Assembly: GCF_004005495.1 (NCBI RefSeq)
Contig: NZ_RZYA01000001.1
Span: 496,001 to 560,000 of the forward strand
DNA length: 64,000 bases
Origin: Streptomyces antnestii
GTDB lineage: Bacteria > Actinomycetota > Actinomycetes > Streptomycetales > Streptomycetaceae
Direction of reading: 5' to 3'
The translations under genes and the position numbers were made by a program. How positions within the stretch are numbered: position 1 is the stretch's first letter; the number at the start of each line of letters is the position of its first letter. Shown here in pieces: positions 35,038 through 43,700 of the stretch. The notes beneath the pieces are model-generated. The model was not told where the DNA came from, searched no databases, and saw only the letters and a program-made list of their open reading frames with translations.

Positions 35038-36927
35038 TTGTTCACCACCCGGCCGACCCTTCAAGGCACCTTCGGCATGGTCTCGTCCACCCACTGGCTC
35101 GCCTCCCAGTCGGCCATGGCCGTCCTGGAGAGCGGCGGCAACGCCTACGACGCCGCCGTCGCCGCGGGCTTCGTCCTGCACGTCGTCGAGCCGCACCTGA
35201 ACGGGCCCGCCGGCGAGGTCCCGATCATCCTCGCCCCCGCCGGCGGGGAGGTCCGCGTCCTGTGCGGGCAGGGCGTCGCGCCCGCCCGGGCCACCGTGGA
35301 GCACTACCGCGCCCTCGGCCTCGACCTCGTCCCCGGCACGGGTCCCCTGGCCGCCGCCGTGCCCGGCGCGTTCGACGCCTGGATGCTCCTCCTGAAGGAC
35401 CACGGCACCAAGTCCCTCGCCGAGGTGCTGAGTTACGCCATCGGGTACGCGGAGGACGGGCACGCGCCCGTGGAGCGTGTCGGCGAGACCGTCGAGTCGG
35501 TGCGGGCCCTCTTCGAGACCGAATGGCCCTCCTCCGCCGAGGTCTATCTCAAGGACGGCGCCTCCCCGAAGCCCGGCGAGCTCTTCCGCAACCCGCAGCT
35601 CGCCGCGACGTGGCGGCGCGTCATCGAGGAGGCCGAGGAGAGCGCGGGCGACGATCGCGTGGCCCAGATCGAGGCCGCCCGCGCGATCTGGCGCGAGGGC
35701 TTCATCGCCGAGGCCCTCGTACGGCAGGCCGGCCGCCCCACCATGGACACCAGCGGCACCCACCACAGCGGCACGCTCACCGCGGCCGACCTGGCCGGCT
35801 GGTCAGCGACCTACGAGGCGCCCGCCACCTACGACTGGAACGGGTGGACCCTGTGCAAGGCCGGCGGCTGGAGCCAGGGCCCCGCCTTCCTCCAGCAGCT
35901 CGCCCTCCTCCCCGACGAGCTGCCCGCTTACGGCTCCGCCGAGTACGTCCACCTGCTCATCGAGGGCTGCAAGCTCGCCATGGCCGACCGCGAGGCCTGG
36001 TACGGGGACGCGGACCCGCAGGGCGTGCCCGTCGCCGCGCTGCTGTCCGACGAGTACAACGCGGCGCGCCGCGCCCTCGTCGACGGCAAGGCGTCCTACG
36101 AGTTGCGCCCCGGCAGCCCGCTCGGCGCCGCCCCGCGGCTGTCCGCGCACGCGCACGCCGTGGCGGCGGGCGACGACGGCTTCGACGCCCTGGGGACGGC
36201 GGGCGCGGGCGTCGGTGAGCCCACGGTCGCCAAGAGCGGTGACATTCCCGCGGTCGCGAAGGACGGTGACGTTCCCGCGGTCTCGAACAGCGGTGACCAA
36301 GAGGTCGGGGCGGACGGTGCGACCCGCGGCGACACCTGCCACCTCGACATCGTCGACCGCTGGGGCAACATGGTCGCCGCGACCCCCTCCGGTGGCTGGC
36401 TCCAGTCGAACCCCGTCGTTCCCGAGCTGGGCTTCCCCCTCGGCACCCGCCTCCAGATGGCCTGGCTGGAGGAGGGCCTGCCGAACTCGCTCACCCCCAG
36501 GCGCCGGCCCCGGACGACGCTGACCCCCTCGCTCGCCCTGAAGGACGGCGTGCCGGTCCTCGCGTTCGGCACGCCCGGCGGCGACCAGCAGGACCAGTGG
36601 CAGGTCCACTTCTTCCTGGCCGTGGCTCTGCGCGAACGCGTGCGCGGCGGGCTCGACCTCCAGGGTGCCGTCGACGCCCCGAACTGGCACAACGACTCCT
36701 TCCCCGGCTCCTTCTTCCCGCGCGGCATGCGGCCCGGCAGCGTCACCGTCGAGTCCCGCATCGGCGAGGAGATCATCGAGGAGCTGCGCCGCCGGGGCCA
36801 TGAGGTGACCGTCGGCGAGCCCTGGTCGGAGGGCCGCCTCTGCGCGGTCGCCCGCGACCCGGAGACCGGCGTCCTGTCGGCCGCGGCCAACCCGCGCGGG
36901 ATGCAGGGCTACGCGGTCGGCCGCTGA
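35038..36927 (+). CDS. Gamma-glutamyltransferase family protein, no signal peptide
   Basis: A 629-residue Ntn-hydrolase proenzyme. STHWLASQSAMAVLESGGNA and YDAAVAAGFVLHVVEPHLNG mark the large subunit. The autocleavage site is GDTCHLDIVDRWGN with Thr433 as nucleophile, and FGTPGGDQQDQWQ follows. TTG 35038 is chosen: GAGGAG sits 8 nt upstream and the protein then begins LFTTRPTLQGTFGMVSS. There is no export signal, so it is probably cytoplasmic, unlike the homologue at 17.4 kb. A nine-residue repeat (VAKSGDIPA, VAKDGDVPA, VSNSGDQEV) sits just before the cleavage site. Confidence 0.87.
   Translation: MFTTRPTLQGTFGMVSSTHWLASQSAMAVLESGGNAYDAAVAAGFVLHVVEPHLNGPAGEVPIILAPAGGEVRVLCGQGVAPARATVEHYRALGLDLVPGTGPLAAAVPGAFDAWMLLLKDHGTKSLAEVLSYAIGYAEDGHAPVERVGETVESVRALFETEWPSSAEVYLKDGASPKPGELFRNPQLAATWRRVIEEAEESAGDDRVAQIEAARAIWREGFIAEALVRQAGRPTMDTSGTHHSGTLTAADLAGWSATYEAPATYDWNGWTLCKAGGWSQGPAFLQQLALLPDELPAYGSAEYVHLLIEGCKLAMADREAWYGDADPQGVPVAALLSDEYNAARRALVDGKASYELRPGSPLGAAPRLSAHAHAVAAGDDGFDALGTAGAGVGEPTVAKSGDIPAVAKDGDVPAVSNSGDQEVGADGATRGDTCHLDIVDRWGNMVAATPSGGWLQSNPVVPELGFPLGTRLQMAWLEEGLPNSLTPRRRPRTTLTPSLALKDGVPVLAFGTPGGDQQDQWQVHFFLAVALRERVRGGLDLQGAVDAPNWHNDSFPGSFFPRGMRPGSVTVESRIGEEIIEELRRRGHEVTVGEPWSEGRLCAVARDPETGVLSAAANPRGMQGYAVGR
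36226..36306 (+). repeat. In-frame 27 bp repeats inside the second gamma-glutamyltransferase
   Basis: Three imperfect 27 bp units (36226-36252, 36253-36279, 36280-36306), nine codons each, coding for VAKSGDIPA and variants about 9 residues before the processing Thr. Confidence 0.85.
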
Positions 36928-36975
36928 GCCCGGGCGGCGGCCAGGGGTGCCGGGCCGCTGTTGACAGACGGGATG

Positions 36976-37009
36976 CGGAGGGCGGAATTCACGGTGATTC
37001 CACCCTCCG
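36976..37009. terminator. Hairpin between the gamma-glutamyltransferase and phosphatase genes
   Basis: CGGAGGGCGGAAT (36976-36988) and ATTCCACCCTCCG (36997-37009) pair at 12 of 13 positions with an 8 nt loop. It may end the upstream transcript or act as an operator; a TTGACA at 36961 lies just before it but no good -10 follows. Confidence 0.5.
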
Positions 37010-37057
37010 TCCATCCGCCCGGCATGGATTGTCAGAGGCCCGTGCTCTCATGGAGAC

Positions 37058-37912
37058 ATGATCGAAGCAAAGGCAATCAAGGAAAGCATCGACGACTTTC
37101 TGGTACGGGGCGCCTCCGACGTCGAGCAGGTGATCCGGGACGCGGCAGCGGCCGAGATCACGCCCCGCTTCCGCCGGCTCATGGCGGACGAGGTCGCCCA
37201 GAAGAGCGGCCCGCACGACCTGGTGACCGTCGCCGACCGGCTCGCCGAGGAGTATCTGACCCGGGAGCTCGGCGCGCTGCTGCCCGGCTCCGTCGTCGTC
37301 GGCGAGGAAGCGGTGCACGCCGACCCGTCGACGTACGACGCGATAGGCGAGGACGCGCCGGTGTGGATCGTCGACCCGGTCGACGGGACACGGCAGTTCG
37401 TGCACGGTGACCCCGGGTTCTGCACGCTGGTCGCGCTCGCGGTGCGCGGTGAGGTCGTCGCCTCGTGGACGTTCGCGCCCGAGCTCGACGAGTTCGCCGT
37501 CGCGATCCGCGGCAAGGGAGCCTGGCTCAACGGCGAGGCGCTGCACGCCGGTTCGCCCGTGCCGGACGACGGCCTCGACGTGGCGACGTCCCACCCGGAC
37601 TACACGACGGACGCACAGAAGCGCGACCTGCTCGGCCTGTGGGTCGACGGTGTGCGCCCGCGCCCGTGCGGCTCCGCCGGTCTGGAGTATCTGGCCGTCG
37701 CCCGCGGCGAGTTGGATTCGACCGCGTTCTCCTGGGAGGCGGCTTGGGATCACGCGGCGGGGCTGCTCCTCGTCGAGGAGGCCGGCGGGGTCCACCTGAC
37801 CCGGGACGGCGTGCCCTTCCGGATCACCGGGGGGAACGCGCTGCCGTTCACGGCCGCGCGGGACGAGGCCACGGCTCGCCGGATGGTGGGACTGCTGTCG
37901 GGCGGAGCCTGA
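37058..37912 (+). CDS. Inositol monophosphatase family phosphatase
   Basis: A 284-residue metal-dependent sugar-phosphatase fold. VVVGEEAVH supplies the first metal-binding Glu, VWIVDPVDGTRQFVHG is the core motif with two metal-binding Asp, and FSWEAAWDHAAGLLLVEEAGG is the C-terminal motif with the third Asp. Substrate could be inositol-phosphate, histidinol-phosphate or another phosphate ester. GGAG lies very close (3 nt) to the ATG. The last 65 bases overlap the 3' end of the convergent gene. Confidence 0.88.
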   Translation: MIEAKAIKESIDDFLVRGASDVEQVIRDAAAAEITPRFRRLMADEVAQKSGPHDLVTVADRLAEEYLTRELGALLPGSVVVGEEAVHADPSTYDAIGEDAPVWIVDPVDGTRQFVHGDPGFCTLVALAVRGEVVASWTFAPELDEFAVAIRGKGAWLNGEALHAGSPVPDDGLDVATSHPDYTTDAQKRDLLGLWVDGVRPRPCGSAGLEYLAVARGELDSTAFSWEAAWDHAAGLLLVEEAGGVHLTRDGVPFRITGGNALPFTAARDEATARRMVGLLSGGA

Positions 37913-38546
37913 CCTGGAGGCCGGTGTACTCCGGCCGCAGATCGAAGCGGATCGTGGTGACCTCGAACTCGGCGACGGTGCCGACCGGCGGCCAGTCGCC
38001 GGGATCGCGGGGCAGCCACGCCATGTCGACGAAGGCGGGCACGTCCAGTGCGTCGAGAGCGACGAACAGGCCGGTGAGCCCGGGACCCCAGGGCAGCACC
38101 GAGACCGTGCCGGTCACGCGCGTGCCCTGAGGCAGCGGGCCCGAGTCGTAGCGCGTGAAGTGGCGATGGAACACGGCCCGCGCCCAGGCGCGCTCGAACT
38201 CCTCCTCGGTGACCGGTTCGGCGTCGCCGGGCGCGACGACCGGGCCCGGCGTCATGACCCCGTACACCGCCTCGTAGAGCTGCACGCCGAGCGGTCCGAA
38301 CTCCTCGCGCGCCACGCGGAGTTGGTCACGTGAGGCGGCGACCGCGGCGCCACGGGGCGTCCCGTCGGCGTCCGTGCCGCGATCGGACAGAGGCTCGGAG
38401 AGGGGCTCGGACAGGGGTTCCGGAAGCGTCGGCACCCGCAGCGCCCCCGCGAAGACGGCCTCGCGCAGCGGACGGTCGTCGTCACCGGTCTCGTACCAGG
38501 ACCAGGCGTCGTCCTCGGGCGAGTGGCAGCGGAACCGGCGCGTCAT
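37848..38546 (-). CDS. Hypothetical protein
   Basis: A 232-residue protein starting MTRRFRCHSPEDDAWSWYET. It contains a short repeat LSEPLSEPLSEPLSD near residue 45 and a region GTRVTGTVSVLPWGPGLTGLFV that may be an OB-like beta barrel. Family not recognised. The 3' end overlaps the phosphatase gene by 65 bases on the opposite strand. TAGGGT 7 nt upstream of the ATG suggests a leaderless transcript. Confidence 0.72.
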   Translation of the reverse strand: MTRRFRCHSPEDDAWSWYETGDDDRPLREAVFAGALRVPTLPEPLSEPLSEPLSDRGTDADGTPRGAAVAASRDQLRVAREEFGPLGVQLYEAVYGVMTPGPVVAPGDAEPVTEEEFERAWARAVFHRHFTRYDSGPLPQGTRVTGTVSVLPWGPGLTGLFVALDALDVPAFVDMAWLPRDPGDWPPVGTVAEFEVTTIRFDLRPEYTGLQVRLRPTAVPPSGEPWPRPARP

Positions 38547-38553
38547 CCGCGGA

Positions 38554-38559
38554 ACCCTA
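38554..38559 (-). promoter_or_regulatory. -10 box TAGGGT for a leaderless start at 38546
   Basis: Minus-strand TAGGGT ends 7 nt before the ATG; no Shine-Dalgarno. Confidence 0.45.
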
Positions 38560-38657
38560 CCCGTGCGTCATCCACGGACCTCACCCGCGCCCGGCTCCTG
38601 TCGGCGGCCCGGCATATCCTGGCCGCAGTGGCCATCGGCTGACAAAGGAGTCCGAAG

Positions 38658-40076
38658 GTGCCGTCGATGCTCGATGCCGTCGTCGTGGGTGCGGGACCGA
38701 ACGGACTGACCGCTGCCGTGGAGCTGGCCCGCCGCGGGCTCTCCGTGGCCGTCTTCGAGGCCAGGGACACGGTCGGCGGGGGAGCGCGCACCGAGGAGCT
38801 CACCCTCCCCGGGTTCCGGCACGACCCCTGCTCGGCCGCCCACCCCCTCGGCGTCAACTCGCCCGCGTTCAGGGCCATGCCGCTCGAACGGTACGGCCTG
38901 GAGTGGCTGCACGCCGAGCTCCCGATGGCGCACCCGTTCCCCGACGGCAGCGCGGCCGTACTGGCGCGTTCCGTCGCCGAGACGGCCGCCTCGTTCGGGC
39001 CGCGTGACGCGGGGACGTACCGGCGGCTCGTCGAGCCCTTCCTGCACCGGTGGGACACCCTGGTGCGGGACTTCATGGCGCTGCCGCTCACGTCCCTGCC
39101 CCGCGACCCGGTCACCCTCGCCCGCTTCGGCCTCGTGGGACTGCCGCCGTCGACGTGGCTGATGCGCCGCTTCCGCGACGACCGGGCGCGCGCCCTGTTC
39201 GCCGGACTTGTCGCGCACGCCATCGCACCCCTCGGCGGCCTCGCCACGGGAGCCGTCGGACTCGTCTTCGCGCTCGCCGCCCACGCGCGCGGCTGGCCCG
39301 TCGCCCGCGGCGGCTCGCAGTCCATCTCCGACGCGCTGACCGCGTATCTGAAGGACCTCGGCGGAGCCGTCCACACGAATTACGAGATCAAGCGCCTCGA
39401 CGACCTGCCGCCCGCCCGCGCCTACGTCTTCGACACCTCACCCCGGGCGCTCGCCCGTATCGCCGGACTCGGCGGCTACTACGACCGCTACCGGTACGGC
39501 GCGAGCGTCTTCAAGCTCGACTACGCGCTCGACGGGCCCGTGCCGTGGACCGCGAAGGAGGCCAGGAGCGCGGGCACCGTCCAGGTCGGACCCGGCAGCC
39601 GCGACATCGCCGCCGCCCTGCGCACCGCGTCCCGCGAGGACCGCGCCCCCGACAAGCCGTTCCTCATCACCGTCCAGCCCAGCGTCGTGGACCCCACGAG
39701 AGCCCCCGCCGGAAAGCAGGTCTTCTGGGCGTACGGGCACGTCCCGAGCGGCTGGGACGGCGATCTCACCGACGCCGTCGAGCGGCAGCTGGAGCGCTTC
39801 GCCCCCGGGTTCCGCGACCGGATCCTGGCTCGGGCCACGGCGGGCCCGCCCGAGCTCGCCGCCCGCAACGCGAACTATGTGGGCGGTGACATCGCCTGCG
39901 GCGCGGTGAGCGGGCTCCAGCTGCTGCTGCGGCCCAAGCTGTCGCTGTCGCCGTACACGACCCCGCACCCCGCCGTCTTCATCTGCTCGTCCGCGAGCCC
40001 GCCAGGACCGGGCGTCCACGGCATGTCCGGGCACAACGCGGCGAAGGCCGTGTGGAGGAGGATCCGCGCGTCATGA
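38658..40076 (+). CDS. FAD-dependent oxidoreductase, phytoene-desaturase-like
   Basis: A 472-residue flavoprotein. The N-terminal dinucleotide fold reads [20 protein letters not shown] followed by Glu in [14 protein letters not shown]; the C-terminus has the second FAD contact in [19 protein letters not shown]. This architecture (NAD(P)-binding_8/amine-oxidase-like) covers carotenoid desaturases and isomerases, but no carotenoid gene is near. AAAGGAG precedes GTG 38658. The stop overlaps the ATG of the macrodomain gene, so the two are coupled. Confidence 0.85.
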   Translation: MPSMLDAVVVGAGPNGLTAAVELARRGLSVAVFEARDTVGGGARTEELTLPGFRHDPCSAAHPLGVNSPAFRAMPLERYGLEWLHAELPMAHPFPDGSAAVLARSVAETAASFGPRDAGTYRRLVEPFLHRWDTLVRDFMALPLTSLPRDPVTLARFGLVGLPPSTWLMRRFRDDRARALFAGLVAHAIAPLGGLATGAVGLVFALAAHARGWPVARGGSQSISDALTAYLKDLGGAVHTNYEIKRLDDLPPARAYVFDTSPRALARIAGLGGYYDRYRYGASVFKLDYALDGPVPWTAKEARSAGTVQVGPGSRDIAAALRTASREDRAPDKPFLITVQPSVVDPTRAPAGKQVFWAYGHVPSGWDGDLTDAVERQLERFAPGFRDRILARATAGPPELAARNANYVGGDIACGAVSGLQLLLRPKLSLSPYTTPHPAVFICSSASPPGPGVHGMSGHNAAKAVWRRIRAS

Positions 40077-40588
40077 CCCGAATCACTCTGGTGAAGGGCG
40101 ACATCACCGCCGAGACCGCCGACGCGATCGTGAACGCCGCCAACTCCTCGCTGCTCGGCGGCGGCGGGGTCGACGGCGCGATCCACCGGCGCGGCGGCCC
40201 CGAGATCCTCGCCGCGTGCCGGGCGCTGCGCGCCTCGCACTACGGCAAGGGTCTGCCCACGGGACAGGCCGTCGCCACGACGGCCGGGAATCTCCACGCC
40301 GCCCATGTGATCCACACCGTCGGACCCGTCTGGTCCGCCTCCCTCGACCGGTCCGAGCAGCTCGTGTCCTGCTACCGCGAGTCCCTGCGCGTGGCCGCCG
40401 AGCTCGGCGCGCGGACCGTGGCCTTCCCCGCGATCTCGACCGGCGTCTACGGCTGGCCGCTGGACGACGGGGCGCGCATCGCGATCCGCACCGTGCGCCA
40501 GGTCGCCGGGCCGCCCGTCGAGGAGGTGCGCTTCGTCCTGTTCGACGACCGGGCGTACGCGGCCTTCGCCGACGCGCTGGCCGACTGA
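40073..40588 (+). CDS. Macrodomain O-acetyl-ADP-ribose deacetylase
   Basis: A 171-residue MacroD-type domain: [39 protein letters not shown] and [14 protein letters not shown] hold the ADP-ribose pocket and the catalytic Asp/Asn residues. It removes acetyl or ADP-ribose groups from ADP-ribose derivatives. ATG 40073 overlaps the oxidoreductase stop by 4 nt. Sir2, which makes O-acetyl-ADP-ribose, is at 46.4 kb. Confidence 0.9.
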   Translation: MTRITLVKGDITAETADAIVNAANSSLLGGGGVDGAIHRRGGPEILAACRALRASHYGKGLPTGQAVATTAGNLHAAHVIHTVGPVWSASLDRSEQLVSCYRESLRVAAELGARTVAFPAISTGVYGWPLDDGARIAIRTVRQVAGPPVEEVRFVLFDDRAYAAFADALAD

Positions 40589-40680
40589 CTGAGCTGACTA
40601 CGGCGCGGGGGTGGCCGGCGGCGGGACCGGCGGGCAGGCTGCGGGACTGGCGGGCCGACCGTGGCGCCGGCGGGCTGATT

Positions 40681-41155
40681 GCCGCGCCGCTGGGGTCTGC
40701 CGTGGGTCGTCCGGGGGTGGACGTGTGTGACGGGGTTCTGGCGTGTCGGCGGGCTGATTGCCGCGCCGCTGGGGTCTGCCGGGGGTCGGCCTGGGGTGGA
40801 CGTGTGTGACGGGGTCCTGGCGTGTCGGCGGGCTGATTGCCGCGCCGCCGGGGTCTGCCGGGGGTCGTCCCGGGGTGGACGCAGGTGACGGAGTCCTGGC
40901 GCGCCGGATGGCTGACTGTCGCGTCGGCCGGGGTCTGCCGGGGGTCGGCCTGGGGTGGACGTGTGTGACGGGGTCCTGGCGCGTCGGATGGCTGACTGCC
41001 GCGTCGGCCGGGGTCTGCCGGGGTCGTTCCGGGGTGGACGTGTGTGACGGGGTCCTGGCGTGTCGGCGGGCTGATTGCCGCGCCGCCGGGGTCTGCCGGG
41101 GGTCGTCCCGGGGTGCACGCAGGTGACGGCGTCCCGCCGCACCGGCTGGCTGACC
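40681..41155. repeat. Six 79 bp imperfect tandem repeats
   Basis: Units start at 40681, 40760, 40839, 40918, 40998 and 41077 (lengths 79, 79, 79, 80, 79, 79). Each has GGGGTCTGCCG, a GGGGTGGACG segment and ends near GGCTGATT or GGCTGACT. The 50 bases before and 30 after look like decayed partial units. The period is not a multiple of three, so it is not protein coding, and there are no unique spacers. No other feature is seen in the 663 bp gap between the macrodomain and Ada/AlkA genes. Confidence 0.95.
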
Positions 41156-41251
41156 GCCCCGCCGCTCGGGCCCGCCCAGGGCCGTCCCGCCCCCACGTAC
41201 ATGTCGGATTCCCGCCAGCCCGGCCGGGTGGGCATCGACGATGCTGGCAGC

Positions 41252-42718
41252 ATGCACACCGACACCGACCGATGCGTGCGGGCCGTCCGGTCCAAGGACG
41301 CCCGCTTCGACGGCTGGTTCTTCACCGCCGTCCTGACGACCCGGATCTACTGCAGGCCCAGCTGCCCGGTGGTGCCTCCCAAGCCCGAGAACATGACGTT
41401 CCTGCCCAGCGCCGCCGCCTGCCAGCAGGCCGGGTTCCGGGCCTGCAAGCGCTGCCGCCCCGACACGAGCCCCGGCTCCCCGGAGTGGAACCACCGCGCC
41501 GACCTGGTCGCCCGCGCCATGCGCCTCATCGGCGACGGTGTCGTCGACCGCGAGGGCGTCCCCGGCCTCGCCGGCCGCCTCGGCTACAGCACCCGCCAGG
41601 TCGAGCGGCAGCTCCTCGCCGAGCTGGGCGCGGGCCCCCTCGCCCTGGCCCGCGCCCAGCGCGCCCAGACCGCCCGGATCCTCGTCGAGACGACCGGCCT
41701 GCCGATGGCCGACATCGCGTTCGCCGCCGGTTTCTCCTCGGTCCGCACCTTCAACGACACGGTCCGCGAAGTCTTCGCGCTCTCCCCGAGCGAGCTGCGC
41801 ACCCGCGCGCCGAGGACCGGGTCGGCGGCACCCGGCGCGATCACCCTGCGCCTGCCGTTCCGCGCCCCGCTCACCCCCGACAACCTCTTCGGCCACCTCG
41901 CCGCGACCGCCGTACCGGGCGTCGAGGAATGGCGCGACGGCGCGTACCGGCGCACCCTCCGCCTCCCCTACGGGCACGGCATCGTCACCCTGACACCGGC
42001 CCCCGACCACATCGGCTGCCGGCTCGTCCTCACCGACCAGCGCGACCTGACCGTCGCGATCAGCCGCTGCCGCCGGATGCTCGACCTCGACGCCGACCCC
42101 GTCGCCGTCGACGAGCAGCTGCGCGCCGACCCGCTGCTCGCGCCCCTCGTCGACAAGGCGCCCGGCCGCCGCGTGCCGCGCACGGTGGACGAGGCCGAGT
42201 TCGCCGTACGGGCCGTGCTCGGCCAGCAGGTGTCCACTGCCGCCGCCCGCACCCACGCCGCGCGCCTGGTCACCGCGCACGGCGAGCCGGTCGACGACCC
42301 CGAGGGCGGCCTCACCCACCTCTTCCCCACGCCCGCCGCCCTCGCCGCGCTCGACCCCGAGACGCTCGCCCTGCCCCGCAGCCGCCGCACGACCCTCACC
42401 ACGCTCGTCCGTGAACTCGCGGACGGCACCCTCAATCTCGGCCCCGAGAGCGACTGGGACGAGGCCCGCCACCGCCTCATGGAGCTGCCCGGGTTCGGGC
42501 CCTGGACGGTCGAGGTCATCGCGATGCGGGCCCTCGGTGACCCGGACGCCTTCCTGCCCACCGATCTCGGAATGCGCCGCGCCGCACAGGAGTTGGGCCT
42601 TCCCCACACTCCCGCCGCTCTCACGGCGCGCGCCGCGTCCTGGCGCCCCTGGCGCGCGTACGCGGTCCAGTACCTGTGGGCCACCGACGACCACCCGATC
42701 AACTTCCTGCCCGCGTAA
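41252..42718 (+). CDS. Ada/AlkA fusion: AraC-type activator and 3-methyladenine glycosylase
   Basis: A 488-residue three-domain protein. Residues 1-70 are the Ada zinc domain with four Cys in YCRPSCPVVPP and ACKRC, which takes methyl groups from DNA phosphotriesters. Residues about 85-185 are an AraC helix-turn-helix pair (DIAFAAGFSSVRTFNDTVRE). Residues about 195-485 are AlkA with the helix-hairpin-helix and catalytic Asp in LPGFGPWTVEVIAMRALGD onward to LPTDLGMRR. It senses alkylation damage, activates repair genes and excises alkylated bases. Twelve bases upstream of ogt, so co-expressed. Confidence 0.92.
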   Translation: MHTDTDRCVRAVRSKDARFDGWFFTAVLTTRIYCRPSCPVVPPKPENMTFLPSAAACQQAGFRACKRCRPDTSPGSPEWNHRADLVARAMRLIGDGVVDREGVPGLAGRLGYSTRQVERQLLAELGAGPLALARAQRAQTARILVETTGLPMADIAFAAGFSSVRTFNDTVREVFALSPSELRTRAPRTGSAAPGAITLRLPFRAPLTPDNLFGHLAATAVPGVEEWRDGAYRRTLRLPYGHGIVTLTPAPDHIGCRLVLTDQRDLTVAISRCRRMLDLDADPVAVDEQLRADPLLAPLVDKAPGRRVPRTVDEAEFAVRAVLGQQVSTAAARTHAARLVTAHGEPVDDPEGGLTHLFPTPAALAALDPETLALPRSRRTTLTTLVRELADGTLNLGPESDWDEARHRLMELPGFGPWTVEVIAMRALGDPDAFLPTDLGMRRAAQELGLPHTPAALTARAASWRPWRAYAVQYLWATDDHPINFLPA

Positions 42719-42730
42719 GGGACTTCCACC

Positions 42731-43276
42731 ATGAGCGACAAGACCAGTACAACCGACAAGACCGGCACGACCGAAAAGGCCGGCACGACCGGCGTGAAGC
42801 AGCACCACGTCATCGACAGCCCCTACGGGCCCCTGACCCTCGTCGCCACCGACGGCACCCTCAGCGGCCTCTATATGACGGAGCAGCGCCACCGCCCCGC
42901 CGAGGAGACCTTCGGGGAGCGCGACGGCCGGCCCTTCGGAGCGGTCATCGACCAGCTGGAGGCCTATTTCCAGGGCGAGTTGACGGAATTCGACCTCCCC
43001 CTGCACCTCGACGGCACACCGTTCCAGCGCAGCGTCTGGCAACAGCTCCAGCGCATTCCCTACGGCGAGACCCGCACCTACGGGGAGCTCGCCGAGGCCC
43101 TCGGTAACGCGAACGCCTCCCGCGCGGTCGGCCTCGCCAACGGCAAGAACCCGGTCGGCGTCATCGTCCCCTGCCACCGCGTGATCGGCGCGAGCGGCGG
43201 CCTGACCGGCTACGGCGGCGGCCTGGACCGCAAACAGCGTCTGCTCGACTTCGAACGCGGCACGGCGCTGTTCTAG
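42731..43276 (+). CDS. ogt: Methylated-DNA-protein-cysteine methyltransferase
   Basis: A 181-residue suicide repair protein. The acceptor Cys148 lies in GVIVPCHRVIG, preceded by the DNA-binding helix RIPYGETRTYGELAEALGN. It moves methyl groups from O6-methylguanine onto itself. The first 20 residues are a Lys/Thr-rich low-complexity lead (KTSTTDKTGTTEKAGTTG). It forms a two-gene alkylation-repair operon with the Ada/AlkA gene. Confidence 0.93.
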   Translation: MSDKTSTTDKTGTTEKAGTTGVKQHHVIDSPYGPLTLVATDGTLSGLYMTEQRHRPAEETFGERDGRPFGAVIDQLEAYFQGELTEFDLPLHLDGTPFQRSVWQQLQRIPYGETRTYGELAEALGNANASRAVGLANGKNPVGVIVPCHRVIGASGGLTGYGGGLDRKQRLLDFERGTALF

Positions 43277-43305
43277 GGGCAGCCGGTCACCTCGACCTGA
43301 GCCGA

Positions 43306-43330
43306 CCGCACCGCACCGCACCGCACCGCA
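43306..43330. repeat. Five CCGCA pentanucleotide repeats
   Basis: CCGCA repeated five times, 30 bases after ogt. Nothing else is seen in the gap to the ferredoxin gene. Confidence 0.8.
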
Positions 43331-43460
43331 CCACGTCGAACCTCAAACCGAACCTCACCGCGCCGCTCACTCGAACAGTCGCCTTCTCGTCGCCGCGTCC
43401 CGGCCCGAGTCCGAGGGTGGTCACAGGGGGCCGACCGGGCCGTTGGAGAGGACCGATCCC

Positions 43461-43700
43461 GTGGTGAGGCTTGCCGTAGACCTGAACCGCTGCCAGGGGT
43501 ACGCGCAGTGCGCGTTCCTCGCGCCCGATGTCTTCGCCATGCACGGCGACGAGGCGCTGCTGTACGCCCCGGAGGCCGACGAGTCGCAGCGGGCGAGACT
43601 GGCCCAGGCCGCCGCGGCCTGCCCGGTCCAGGCCGTCCTCGTCGATGCGGTGGACGTGCCGGCGGACGTACCGGACGAGGCGGTGTCCGGTGCCCGGTGA
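43461..43700 (+). CDS. [3Fe-4S]-type ferredoxin of a P450 system
   Basis: A 79-residue ferredoxin. Cluster ligands are in NRCQGYAQCAF (Cys-X5-Cys, the spacing of 3Fe-4S P450 ferredoxins) and AAACPVQAV. It carries electrons from the reductase that follows to the P450. GTG 43461 has GGAGAGGA upstream; the next GTG codon is also possible. The 3' end overlaps the reductase start by 11 bases. Confidence 0.9.
   Translation: MVRLAVDLNRCQGYAQCAFLAPDVFAMHGDEALLYAPEADESQRARLAQAAAACPVQAVLVDAVDVPADVPDEAVSGAR

Noticed and set aside
40681..41155. CRISPR array
   Set aside because: The 79 bp units are contiguous and similar throughout, with no unique spacers and no cas genes nearby. The 16 bp array at 50297 fails for the same reason.
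40598..43321. 907-codon minus-strand open frame
   Set aside because: It runs antisense through Ada/AlkA and ogt and through the 79 bp repeats; composition is that of a shadow frame.
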